Assembly (NCBI GenBank): GCA_011772205.1
Contig: WVZY01000008.1
Location: 124,001-188,000 of the forward strand
Length of the DNA stretch: 64,000 nucleotides
Reading direction: 5' to 3'
Source: Candidatus Latescibacterota bacterium
Lineage (GTDB): Bacteria; Krumholzibacteriota; Krumholzibacteriia; WVZY01
Shown one piece after another: positions 1 to 9,600 of this stretch. The position numbers and the translations under genes are program-made. Position 1 is the first letter of the stretch. The number at the start of each line of letters is the position of its first letter. The notes under the pieces are model-generated. The model did no database searches. It was not told the origin of the DNA and worked only from the letters and a program-made list of their open reading frames with translations.

Positions 1-849
1 CATCCGCTACACACAAGCGGACGAATCTTCGCCAGTATTCTGATTCTGACATGGCTCGGGACGGCTTTTTATACAACCACCCGGCTGGGACAATGGGTAC
101 TTGAGGGAAAGCTCCGTGACGTGCTCGAAAGGAGAAGACTAATGAAGGACATCCAGAAGATGAAAGGACATACCGTAGTGTGCGGATTCGGCAGGATCGG
201 TCAGATCGTTGCCGAGGGTCTCGAGCGCGAGGGAGTGGAGTTCTGTGTTGCGGAAACCAACCGCGAAATAGAAGCGGACTTGCAGAGCACCGGCTATCGT
301 TACATCATCGGCGATGCAACAGAAGAGTCCATTCTGGAGGAAGCTGGGGTGTTGAAGGCGAAAACGCTGCTAGCCCTCCTCCCAACGGATGCGGACAATC
401 TATATGTCACCATTGCGGCAAAGGAGATGAATCCAAATATCACTGTGATCGCCCGTGCGCTCGACGACAGGGCCGAGGTCCGGTTGAAACGCAGCGGCGC
501 GGACAAAGTCGTGTCGCCTTACAAGACGGCCGGATTGCAAGTGCTCAATGTCGCCATAAAGCCCACCGTGGTTGAATTCATGGAGCTCGTCACTTCGAAG
601 CAGCATCTCTCATTGGGACTCGAGGAGGTGGTGGTAACCGAAGCATCTGGATTGAACGGTCTCTCTCTCCTGGATGCCGGAATCCGAAGCCGGTTCGGCG
701 TGATTATCGTCGCCATAAAGAGGGCCAGCGGCGAGATGGTATTCAATCCGGTGGCGGATGAAAAGATCCAGGCAGGAGACATCCTCGTAACGATCGGGAA
801 GGAACCGGACCTGGAAAGGCTGGTAGCGAGCTGCTTGGCTTCTTCTTGA
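1..849 (+). CDS. Potassium channel protein, C-terminal part (pore helix 2 + RCK domain), 5' end outside window
   Basis: The reading frame is open from base 1, so the gene starts before the window. The first 40 visible codons form a hydrophobic helix like the second transmembrane helix of a two-TM K+ channel. A Rossmann-type TrkA_N domain follows with the nucleotide-binding motif GFGRIGQ near base 187. A TrkA_C domain occupies the last ~80 residues. Known family role: K+ channels of the Kch/MthK type, gated by ligand binding to the RCK (TrkA_N/TrkA_C) module at the inner membrane. An internal ATG at 142 lies in the linker and is an unlikely true start because the upstream helix is in frame. 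It converges on the decarboxylase gene with only 20 bp between the stops. The selectivity filter is not in the window, so ion specificity is inferred from the family. Confidence 0.85.
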   Translation, partial: HPLHTSGRIFASILILTWLGTAFYTTTRLGQWVLEGKLRDVLERRRLMKDIQKMKGHTVVCGFGRIGQIVAEGLEREGVEFCVAETNREIEADLQSTGYRYIIGDATEESILEEAGVLKAKTLLALLPTDADNLYVTIAAKEMNPNITVIARALDDRAEVRLKRSGADKVVSPYKTAGLQVLNVAIKPTVVEFMELVTSKQHLSLGLEEVVVTEASGLNGLSLLDAGIRSRFGVIIVAIKRASGEMVFNPVADEKIQAGDILVTIGKEPDLERLVASCLASS

Positions 850-869
850 CCTTCGATCTCCCATCCACC

Positions 870-2297
870 TTACATTCCCAACACCCGTCCGCGTGCCCAA
901 TCCAGATCACCCACCAGCGCTGCAATGTCGCTCCCGTCCGTGCGGTAGTTGGTAATGCAAGCGCGAAGCGCCGGCTTCCCACCCCCCAGCTTCGTGGTCG
1001 ATATCCATGCTTTACCTGATGAAACGATCTCACCGGCTATCGCATCGAGATAGTCTATCGACCTCCCCTGCGGATGCTCCGTATCCACGAAGCAGACGAT
1101 TGGAAGCGGCGTCTTGTTGACAATTTCCCAACCATGGGCTTGCAGGCTATCCTTGAGGTGGATTCCCACGGCCGTCTGGTTCCGGATCGTTTCTTCGTAT
1201 CCCTTCCACCCTGCAACGGCAAGAGAGAGAAATACTTTCAGCCCTATAAAGCGGCGTGACCATTGGATGGTGTACGCATAAGGATCCGCCACGTCCAGAC
1301 CGGCGGCTTCTTTCGGCATGTAGAGCGTGGGAATGCGGAACGCTTTTTCGAGTATCTCCGCATCGCTGGTAATAAAAAGCCCGGCTGCCATCGGTACAGA
1401 TAGCCATTTGTGTGCATCGAAGGTGATCGAATTGCTGCGCTCGATGCCCTCCAGCAAGTGGCGAAGCTCGGGAACCAGCACTGCCGCGCCTCCCCATGCG
1501 GCGTCTGCATGAAACCACAGCTCCTCTTCTTCAGCCACCTCGGCGATCGGTATGATGGGATCGATAGTCCCGGCACTGGTGGTTCCCACGGTGGCCGCAA
1601 TCATAAACGGAGCGCACCCTGCTTTCCTGTCACGCCGGATCTGCGATTGCAGCTCCGAGGGAATCATTCGAAGATCCGTATCGACCGGCACTTCACGAAC
1701 CGCCTCGGCTCCGATTCCGCTGATGCGCGCTGCCCTCAACAGCGAATGGTGGCTCTCCGAAGACACGTAGAGGGTTGGCTGTGCTTCGAGCGACCTTATA
1801 CCCTTTGTCCCGTATTCGGGGAATGCTCGGACCAGCGCAACCAGCACAGCAGTGTGGTTCGCTTCGGCGCCAGCGTTCGTAAACGTGCCATCTGTATCCG
1901 ACGCGGGATATCCAAAACGCGTGCCGAATGCGCGCACGAGGTGCCGCTCGATCTCGATGGCGAGCGGGCTGTGACTCCAAGCAGCGAGCTGAGGATTGAA
2001 CGCGGCGACGAGCGCATCGGCCGCAATTCCCATAGGGGTCGGCGCTGGATTGAAAAGACCGTAATATCTCGGGTGGGGCGTATGGGTCTGGTACTTCGAA
2101 AGCCCCTTGACAATGAAATCCACCGCATCGGACGGATTCATGGGCTCCGAGAAATCCACGGGCTCTAGAAGGGCACGAATTTTCATCGGATCGAGTTCGG
2201 GTGTAACCCGCTCATCGGCAACTGTCTCGATATAGTTTTCGATTGCCTCCGCTACCTGATGCCACAGCGCTTCTCTCTGTTCTTTGCTCAGCAGCAA
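870..2297 (-). CDS. Pyridoxal-phosphate-dependent group II decarboxylase (aromatic-L-amino-acid/glutamate decarboxylase family)
   Basis: 475 residues, the usual length for bacterial aromatic amino acid decarboxylases. The PLP-binding lysine is Lys297 in the motif DAHKW. The HADAAWGG segment upstream supplies the Asp that contacts the pyridine nitrogen. The N-terminal region (HPRYYGLFNPAP) matches the substrate-pocket part of the Pyridoxal_deC family. The start is TTG at 2297, chosen because AAGGAGG lies six bases upstream and no better start exists. Expected reaction: decarboxylation of an aromatic or acidic L-amino acid in the cytoplasm. Substrate cannot be decided by eye. It is last in a minus-strand run after an EamA exporter 23 bp upstream, so product export by that transporter is possible but only inferred. 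Confidence 0.85.
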   Translation of the reverse strand: MLLSKEQREALWHQVAEAIENYIETVADERVTPELDPMKIRALLEPVDFSEPMNPSDAVDFIVKGLSKYQTHTPHPRYYGLFNPAPTPMGIAADALVAAFNPQLAAWSHSPLAIEIERHLVRAFGTRFGYPASDTDGTFTNAGAEANHTAVLVALVRAFPEYGTKGIRSLEAQPTLYVSSESHHSLLRAARISGIGAEAVREVPVDTDLRMIPSELQSQIRRDRKAGCAPFMIAATVGTTSAGTIDPIIPIAEVAEEEELWFHADAAWGGAAVLVPELRHLLEGIERSNSITFDAHKWLSVPMAAGLFITSDAEILEKAFRIPTLYMPKEAAGLDVADPYAYTIQWSRRFIGLKVFLSLAVAGWKGYEETIRNQTAVGIHLKDSLQAHGWEIVNKTPLPIVCFVDTEHPQGRSIDYLDAIAGEIVSSGKAWISTTKLGGGKPALRACITNYRTDGSDIAALVGDLDWARGRVLGM

Positions 2298-2320
2298 TGT
2301 TTTCCTCCTTCACTCAATCA

Positions 2321-3208
2321 TTATCGTTTTCTCGCGCCTCCGAGATAAATTGCACTGAGCGCGGTCAGCGCGCCCACAATTTCGATCGCCGTCGTTGGTC
2401 TACCGAAAAACAACATGTCCCAGATGAATGTCAATGTCGGCTGCAACAAGAGAATGAGGCCTATCCTCGAAGTTTCCACCTTCGATATCGATCCGGAGAT
2501 AAGCACCCACCCAACGACCTGAGAAATCACTCCCAAGCCAAGGAGCGAAGCCCAGGTCTGGGGATCCGGTATTCCAAAGCTCTCCCCTTCCGCTGCTATT
2601 TCCAGGGCCATAACGGAAGCTGCTGCCGCTGACAAAAGGAAAAGGTTGGCTATTGGCGTCAACCGCGGCAAGATAGATTGAGATTTTTTCAATACCAATA
2701 TGAATATTGCATATATAACAGCAGTGAGCAGGGCAAACAGGACGCCGAGCTTGAAGTTCGTCCCGAGCTCTTCCCACTGGATCCCAACCAGGAAAAAGAG
2801 CCCGAGCATTGCAAGCGGAATTGCAGCAACGAATTTCCAGGTGATTGTCTCCCGAAATACCAAAATTCCAACGACGGCGAGAACGAAGACCTGGAAATTT
2901 CCCAGTATCGTAGCCAGGCCGGGCCCTATGTACAGGATCGAGCGGTGCCAGCAGCTCAAATCGAGCGCGAAGAGAACACCGCATCCAACACCGAGGAGAA
3001 AAGGTATCGCCCCGCGCCAGAGCGCTTCTCTTCGGGCAAAAACAAGAGGGATGAGAAGCGCTGCCCCAAACGCTGCCCGGTAAAATGCCGACACCGTTGG
3101 GCCTACATGGGCGAGTTTGACAAAGACTGCTGAGAAACTGATCAGACAAGCGCCGAAGACGAGCTGGAGGACGCCGGATTTGATCCCAGTGCCGTCGATG
3201 GGTGCCAC
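2321..3208 (-). CDS. EamA/DMT-superfamily transporter
   Basis: 295 residues with about ten hydrophobic helices arranged as two five-helix EamA repeats, standard for drug/metabolite transporters. Inner-membrane protein. The GTG start at 3208 directly follows the TAG stop of the upstream metallopeptidase gene, and GGGAG sits five bases before it, so the two genes are translationally coupled. It is followed 23 bp later by a PLP decarboxylase. Members export amino acids, nucleosides or sugars; the substrate here is unknown. Confidence 0.85.
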   Translation of the reverse strand: MAPIDGTGIKSGVLQLVFGACLISFSAVFVKLAHVGPTVSAFYRAAFGAALLIPLVFARREALWRGAIPFLLGVGCGVLFALDLSCWHRSILYIGPGLATILGNFQVFVLAVVGILVFRETITWKFVAAIPLAMLGLFFLVGIQWEELGTNFKLGVLFALLTAVIYAIFILVLKKSQSILPRLTPIANLFLLSAAAASVMALEIAAEGESFGIPDPQTWASLLGLGVISQVVGWVLISGSISKVETSRIGLILLLQPTLTFIWDMLFFGRPTTAIEIVGALTALSAIYLGGARKR

Positions 3209-5071
3209 CTACTCTCCCAAAATCCCGTACTTTACCATCGCATACCGGTAGCGCTCCGTCCGGCGCATCGATTCCGCAAGACGTCCATGGATGTTTTCGT
3301 CCCAGGAACTGTACCGCTCTATATAACATTCAGCCGCTGCTTTATCCCCTTTGTATTGGAGCGCAAGAACCTCCTCGAGCATTGTGGCAACCACGTCGTG
3401 ATAGCGGTCGTAGTGAATGCCGAGCTTGTCTGTTTCGGTGCTAAATTCTAAAAGTCCTCGCTCGAGAAAATAATTGAACTGCATCAGTTCCATTGTCTGG
3501 TACGGCTGGGACTTTTTGGGACGCGTTTTGAGTATTACGCGGCGAATCCCACTTGCGTAAACGCCTTTTAGGTCTTTCTCGCTGTAGTACGATCGCTCGC
3601 GAAGTGCTTCGACAAGAAACAGCGAAACGAGATCGGACTTGAGCTCTTCTAAGATCGGGGATATCTCCTCGAACGCCTCTTCCTGCTGTCTCCCATCATG
3701 TGTGAGGTCCGGACCGAGATAGTGGCCGATCTCGTGCCAGAGCGTCCGGTAGAAATTCCCCTCGGCGGTGAAATCGCCATGGTAATCCGGCGCGACGGCC
3801 GCTTTTAATGCTTCGCCTCTAATCTTTATCAGCTCGGGGTGGGTGAGGATATTGTAGCGCATCAATATCGTCCGACCGTACTTCCTTGCAATGTAGCTTT
3901 CGTTGGGAAGGATTGTCGCAGTATTCGTCCCACGCGACTGGCCGAAATCGGCGACGACGTTATAGACACCGACGGGAATGTCCTCGCGCACTCGTTTGTG
4001 CTCTGTGAGAGCGCCTCCCTCATCCCTCGGTTCATACGGCAAGCTGTTCTCGAAATCCTGGAGTCCTCTAATGGCCGATTTCAAGGCGACGCTTCTCTCT
4101 TCGTCCTTCACCATCAGCACGAGGCCAAAAAACGATTTCACCGAGTACAGCTCGTCATCGTACACCTCATAGGCGCCAATTTGGGCGTTCAGACGCTTGA
4201 ACTGTCCGGTAACCCATGCAGCATCTCCTGCTTCGTAGTCGTTGGCGAGCAGATCCCGCGCTCTGTGTCGCAAGTATCTCGCGAATTCGATGTCGTCGGT
4301 CTCGACATCTTTGGCTGCTTCCATCAGAAGCCGATACGCATCGAACAGCTGGTCTGCATAAGCAACGGAATAAGGGATGGCATAGAACGCCTGTTCGGAA
4401 GCGTGGGCTTTCAGCCTTCCGAGCATGTTTGTAAGTTCCGGGTGGAGTACGGTCAAGACGGGATACTTCTCAAGCATAGCCATATCACGGTCGATTACCG
4501 CGCGTTCAGAACGTCGGACCACCGTACGGACATGGAGGATCTTCGATCGCTCCTTGGGATTGTCGGTCAGGTACCGATCCAGCTCGTCCCTCGCCACTCC
4601 CCATGGGTACACATTCTTCCCAGGCACTTTTTCATCCACGGGAAGAAAAGGCACATACTCGTTGTCCATTGTCCGGGCGATTGGGCCTTTGAAAAGGTAA
4701 TGGAGATCGAGGATGTTTTGGGTTGCGTTCGGGGAGCCGAGATCCCGGTGCATTGTAACGAGCTTCTCGTAAGAAGAAGCCGCTTGGTGGTGGCGGGAAT
4801 TCTCATAGATCGAGTGGAAGATTTGTCCTACCTCGATCAGCTTCTCCGCAGCACTAAGCTCTCCAGGCGTCAGGCCGGTCAGGTCGGGATTCAGAGTCAG
4901 GACGAACGTCTTCTCGAGAATCTCTGCGCTTTGCGACTCGGACCAATAGCCTTTGGGAAGAGTGATAGCCCGTGAGTCCACCGAAGCAAGGAGCAAACTG
5001 GTGAAGCATGCAACAGCCAGCGAGATGAAAATCATGGAAGGTTGCGAGCATTTTTTTTTCATATCACTCAC
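3209..5071 (-). CDS. Exported zinc metallopeptidase, dipeptidyl-peptidase III (M49)-like
   Basis: 620 residues from the proposed GTG start at 5071 (AGGGG nine bases upstream). A start at GTG 5104 would overlap the preceding gene, and ATG 5062 has no good Shine-Dalgarno. The N-terminus is a signal peptide (Lys run, hydrophobic core, ending near SRA), so the protein is periplasmic or outer-membrane associated. The zinc site is HEIGH at 446-450, with a third ligand expected in the later EELKSD segment. This HExxH plus ExxxSD arrangement resembles the bacterial Zn-dependent hydrolases grouped with DPP III rather than classical HExxGH enzymes. It is coupled to an EamA transporter downstream and a phosphomannomutase 17 bp upstream. 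Peptide specificity is unknown. Confidence 0.75.
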   Translation of the reverse strand: MSDMKKKCSQPSMIFISLAVACFTSLLLASVDSRAITLPKGYWSESQSAEILEKTFVLTLNPDLTGLTPGELSAAEKLIEVGQIFHSIYENSRHHQAASSYEKLVTMHRDLGSPNATQNILDLHYLFKGPIARTMDNEYVPFLPVDEKVPGKNVYPWGVARDELDRYLTDNPKERSKILHVRTVVRRSERAVIDRDMAMLEKYPVLTVLHPELTNMLGRLKAHASEQAFYAIPYSVAYADQLFDAYRLLMEAAKDVETDDIEFARYLRHRARDLLANDYEAGDAAWVTGQFKRLNAQIGAYEVYDDELYSVKSFFGLVLMVKDEERSVALKSAIRGLQDFENSLPYEPRDEGGALTEHKRVREDIPVGVYNVVADFGQSRGTNTATILPNESYIARKYGRTILMRYNILTHPELIKIRGEALKAAVAPDYHGDFTAEGNFYRTLWHEIGHYLGPDLTHDGRQQEEAFEEISPILEELKSDLVSLFLVEALRERSYYSEKDLKGVYASGIRRVILKTRPKKSQPYQTMELMQFNYFLERGLLEFSTETDKLGIHYDRYHDVVATMLEEVLALQYKGDKAAAECYIERYSSWDENIHGRLAESMRRTERYRYAMVKYGILGE

Positions 5072-5088
5072 GATGTTGTCCCCCTGTT

Positions 5089-6477
5089 TTACTCGTTTTC
5101 CCACTCCCTGCCGATCTCTTCGTACTTGTCCATGTAGTTTCTGAATAAGGTTTTCAGCTCTTCGAGGCGCTCCTCCGTTTTTGCCTCGAAACGCAAAACG
5201 AGCTGCGGCATGTTCGAGGATGCCCTCACGAGCCCCCAGCCGTCGTCGAACATTACTCGGGCTCCATTGATATCTATAACCCTCGGAAAATCTCTTTTGA
5301 ACGCTGCCGTGAGCTCATCCACAACCCGATATTTTTCGCCGTCCGGGCAGTCCACATGGATCGTCGGAGTGGACACATAGTACGGAGCGCTATCGATGAT
5401 CTTTGAAAGCGATTCCGATTGGTTCGATATATATTCTGCAAACCTGAGACCCGCGTAAACACCATCGTCGAACCCATAATAGTTCTCCACAAAGAAGATA
5501 TGTCCACTCATCTCCCCGGCCAGGAGCCCCTTCTCCTCGTGGAGTTTCGCTTTGATGTGCGAGTGCCCCGTTTTCCACATGATGGGTATTCCGCCGTGGG
5601 CTGCGATATCCTCCTCGAGCGCTTGAGAGCACTTGACATCGAACACGACTTTCCCTCCCGGGCTCTTCTCGAGAACTTGGCGGGAAAGCAGGATCATATA
5701 TCGATCGGGCCAGATAACCTGCCCGTTTTCATCCACCATGCCGAGACGATCTCCATCGCCGTCAAATGCGAACCCCACGTCGGCGCCTTCTTCGATGACG
5801 CGCTTTCCGAGGACTTCGAGCGTCAGCTTCAAAGCCGGATCGGGTTCGTGGTTCGGAAATTCGGGATCGAGGTCGCAGAACTGTTCGACGACTTCACACC
5901 CCGCCTTTCTCAATACCGGGGGAGCTACCATGCCGGCCGTTCCGTTTCCAGCGTCGACGACGATCTTCAACGGCTTCGCAACGGTCACCCTGCCGGTAAG
6001 ATCCGCTGCGTAGTCTTCCAGAATGGATACCGCCTCCCGCTCGCCGCGTCCCTCGGTGAAATTCTCTCTCTCGATGTAACCTAGGATCTCCTCGAGTTCT
6101 TCCCCTATCAGTGTATACGAGCAGCCGAAGGCCAGCTTCAAGCCGCTCCAGCCTTTGGGATTGTGGCTTCCGGTGATCATCGCGCCGCCTTTGACTTCAA
6201 AGCGATACTGCGACCAGTACATCATCGGCGTGAGGCACATACCGAGATCTACGACGCGCCGGCCGGTGGAAAGCAGCCCTTTGATGACACCCTCGCGGAT
6301 CTCTTCTGAACCAACGCGGCAGTCGTACCCGACAACAGCCGAATCCACCCCGCGTTTTTCCAGAAATGTCCCATAAGCACGGCCTATCAATTCCCCGCTC
6401 GTGGGATTGAGCTCCTTGTCATTGACCCTCCCGCGGATGTCGTATTCTCGAAACATGGATCTCTCGACGTGGGCCAT
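5089..6477 (-). CDS. Phosphomannomutase/phosphoglucomutase
   Basis: 462 residues from ATG 6477, which has AGGGAGG nine bases upstream; an upstream extension to 6615 has no family-like sequence. All four alpha-D-phosphohexomutase signatures are present. The phosphoserine is Ser104 in TGSHNP, and the magnesium loop is Asp239-Gly-Asp241-Gly-Asp243. The sugar-ring loop is GEMSGH, and the phosphate-binding loop near the C-terminus is RASSNMP. It interconverts hexose 1- and 6-phosphates for surface polysaccharide or nucleotide-sugar synthesis in the cytoplasm. The closest type is the PMM/PGM (AlgC/ManB) group. It heads a four-gene minus-strand run. Confidence 0.92.
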   Translation of the reverse strand: MAHVERSMFREYDIRGRVNDKELNPTSGELIGRAYGTFLEKRGVDSAVVGYDCRVGSEEIREGVIKGLLSTGRRVVDLGMCLTPMMYWSQYRFEVKGGAMITGSHNPKGWSGLKLAFGCSYTLIGEELEEILGYIERENFTEGRGEREAVSILEDYAADLTGRVTVAKPLKIVVDAGNGTAGMVAPPVLRKAGCEVVEQFCDLDPEFPNHEPDPALKLTLEVLGKRVIEEGADVGFAFDGDGDRLGMVDENGQVIWPDRYMILLSRQVLEKSPGGKVVFDVKCSQALEEDIAAHGGIPIMWKTGHSHIKAKLHEEKGLLAGEMSGHIFFVENYYGFDDGVYAGLRFAEYISNQSESLSKIIDSAPYYVSTPTIHVDCPDGEKYRVVDELTAAFKRDFPRVIDINGARVMFDDGWGLVRASSNMPQLVLRFEAKTEERLEELKTLFRNYMDKYEEIGREWENE

Positions 6478-6642
6478 ATTGAAAACCTCCCTATTACCCT
6501 GAGGATTGATGGTTTTCCGCGATTTTAAAAAATTAAATTTACAGGATTGGATGCATTCGGACAAGCGCAATCCTAAAGGATTGTCATGCAGAAGGGGGAG
6601 GAGGAGTTTGTGCAATCTGAATCAATGGCGAGGCTACTCGCA

Positions 6643-9600
6643 TCACTTTAGCAGCACCATCTTTTTCGTACCGACAAAGCCTCCCTGCCGCAGCTGGTAA
6701 AAGTACACTCCTGATCCCACAGGATTACCGTGGTTATCTTTCCCGTCCCACGTTTTCTCGTGCCTGCCCGGCTTGAGGGACCCGCTAAAAAGGGTCCGCA
6801 CCCGCGCGCCCGTCACGTCGTAGATTACCAGCGAGACGTTCCTCGGCTGCCCTTCCGGAACCAAGAACGTGATCCTCGTCGTCGGATTGAATGGATTGGG
6901 ATAATTTTGCAGGAGCCCGGCTCTGGCAATCGGAATGTATATCTGGTCGCTGAGAATCGATCGACTGGTATCATCGGCTTGCTGGAGCTTGTATACATAG
7001 CGGCAGCCCACTTCGACGCAGCGATCGACGAGGCGGATGCGACCGTTTTCTTCCGCTGACAGATTCGATGCCACCAAGGTGTAACTCGAGGGCAGTTGAT
7101 TTTCGCGGGCGGTCCCACGGAAGACATCGTAGCAATGGAGTCCGGCGTCTCTTAGTGTCCAGACAAGCTCCACCGCTCCATCCAACAGCTGGAATGCAAA
7201 AGTGGCTTCTACGACACCTGTGGGTACAATAGATCCATAATGACCATTGCGATGAACGTTTGCATGGAACGTCGGCCAGGGAAGTTTGGTCGGATCGAGA
7301 TATCCATGTAAATCCCAGACATATAGTTTCCTATCCCATCCTGCCTCGACAAGCTCCAAATCTCCATCGCCGTCCACATCGGCTACTATCGGCGTCGCTC
7401 TAACAAAATCCCCGGTAGCTATCGGGAAACCATCGAGGAGGTCCCCATTGATATCCCAAGCGCTAATGTATTTTGTTTCGTCGCCCAGAAGGATATCGAG
7501 CGATCCATCGCTGTCGATATCTGCTACCACAGGTGAGGATTCAGTATTCGTTGTTGCCGAATACTGGATGGGCCAACCTGTGAAGTTCGCCCCCGTGTGA
7601 GTGATGACGTAGAGTTTCTTATTGTCGCTCGCCATAATGGTCTCGAGTTTCCCATCATTATCCAGATCCGCCAAGGCCGGGGACGGAGCAAAGAAGACGA
7701 TGTTGTAAGGGATCCATCGGGTCCAGAGAATCGAGCCGTCATGGTTGTAAGCATTGACCTCGCCGCTCTTTGTCGGAACAACCAACTCGAGATAATCATC
7801 GCCGTCGATATCACCTACGGCAATGCTGCCCGCTACATCCCCGTTGGTGCCCACCGGCCAGCCGGAAACGCTCGTCCCATTCTCGTTTAGTACGTATACG
7901 CTGTCGCCTAGAGTTCCGACAATGATCTCTTCCATCCCGTCATCGTCGATATCGCAGGCCGCAGGCGTTTGATAATCAAACCCGCCGGGCCAATACGTCC
8001 GGTAGAACACCCCTTGCGTCACGGGATTGTTATCGCCGTCCCGATATTCGGTGCCATCATTGTGCCATGCATAGATCACCCCCTTCTGATCCATCACAAC
8101 GATTTCGGGATCAGAATCCCCATCGAGGTCGCACACTATTGGAGCTGCTCTCACATTGGATTCCGTAGTCCTCGGCCAACCGGCAAGAGTATCACCGTGA
8201 TAATCGAAACAGTAGATCTCTTTCGTCCAATATGACGCAGCGATAATATCCATTCCCAGTACGTCATCCAAATTGCCGAGGGTAATGGGGGCGATAAATC
8301 CATCCCCGCTTGTGTTCAAGACGCCCCACGTTTGGGGGTCCGCGTCACCGTCGACCATTTCTATCCCGTCGGCATGCCAGGCATAGACGAAGTTATTGCC
8401 GGCGACGATTTCCATGTGCCCATCGCCGTCGATATCGCCAACGGCCGGAGAGCATACGGTTTCTTCCTCCATTTCTATGGGCCAACCTTCGATCTGAGGT
8501 GGGTTGGTAGCAGTAGAATACTCCAAGGATGGATCGCTCTCGTTTCCCGAAGTGTCCACCGCAGTCACTACGTAATAGTAACGGGTGCTGCCGAGGAGAC
8601 CGGCATCGAGATAAACTGTATGGTCGACGGGATCCGTGGTTCTCAGCTCATAGGGGCCTCCGGGAGATAGAGAGTGATAAACCCTGTATTTCCGCGCGTC
8701 ATTGCTATCGCTCTTAACCCATGATACTTCTATCCGGTCTGCACCAAGTCTCACATCGAACTCGAGCGCCGTCGGCGGTGAAGGCACTCTGAGCTCAATC
8801 GTGTCCCGGTAAACCCGCCCGTGCAGATCCGTAATCGTCAGCTCCAGATCGTGCTCAGTCGCCGTCGATGTCTCAAGGATATGAAAACCATCGATGTTCT
8901 CTCCTTCCGAGAGAGAGTTAAGATCCGAATAAGCGTCGGTGCTGTCGAAAAATGTGAATGCCCCTTCGAGATCCAAGAGCTCCGTCGCAAGACCGCAAGC
9001 AGCGCCTGTCCCATAGTTCTTGATTCCGTAATGGAGCTTGAATTCCTCACCCGGCTCGTTCCGACCATTACCGTTCCCGAGCGGTGCCGAATCATCGATC
9101 CGCAAGGTGATCAACTCGAGCTTCGGCGCATGGACCAAACGCGTAAACGTATCGTTCCACTCAGCCATCGATGCATCCCGGACAACCAGGGCAAACTCCA
9201 CGGCGGCTGCATCCGGAGTGCTTTCGGCAAAATGCACGCGCACCGGGTCCAGTGCCTGCTTCGTACCACCCGCCGCGATGATCCCAACAGCAGCGACGCT
9301 GTCCTCGACCGTCACCAATGAGTCATCGCTCCGAATCACTACCCACACGCTGTCCGAAGCGGCACTCCCTGTGTTCGCAAGCAGGAGCGTCAACTCCACT
9401 GTCTCGCCCGCATCGATCGAGCCGTCCGCGTTCCCAAAACTCGTCCCCGCCGAGTCGTCATCAACCGTCGTGCTCGAAAGATTCACATATGCATCCACCG
9501 ACGGATCCACAACGATATAGCTCTGATGCCTCGCTAGATTCAGACCGGTGACCACGACACTGATGCTCCCGGGAGACTCCGAGGCAAAATCAATCGTGAC

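Noticed and set aside
3839-4975. 378-residue plus-strand frame
   Set aside because: It lies wholly antisense to the M49-like metallopeptidase, which has a signal peptide and zinc site; the plus frame has no RBS or family-like sequence.
6570-6590. CAATCC/GGATTG hairpin between the C25 and phosphomannomutase genes
   Set aside because: The stem is only six to seven bp with a short loop and no adjacent T-run, too weak to call a terminator.
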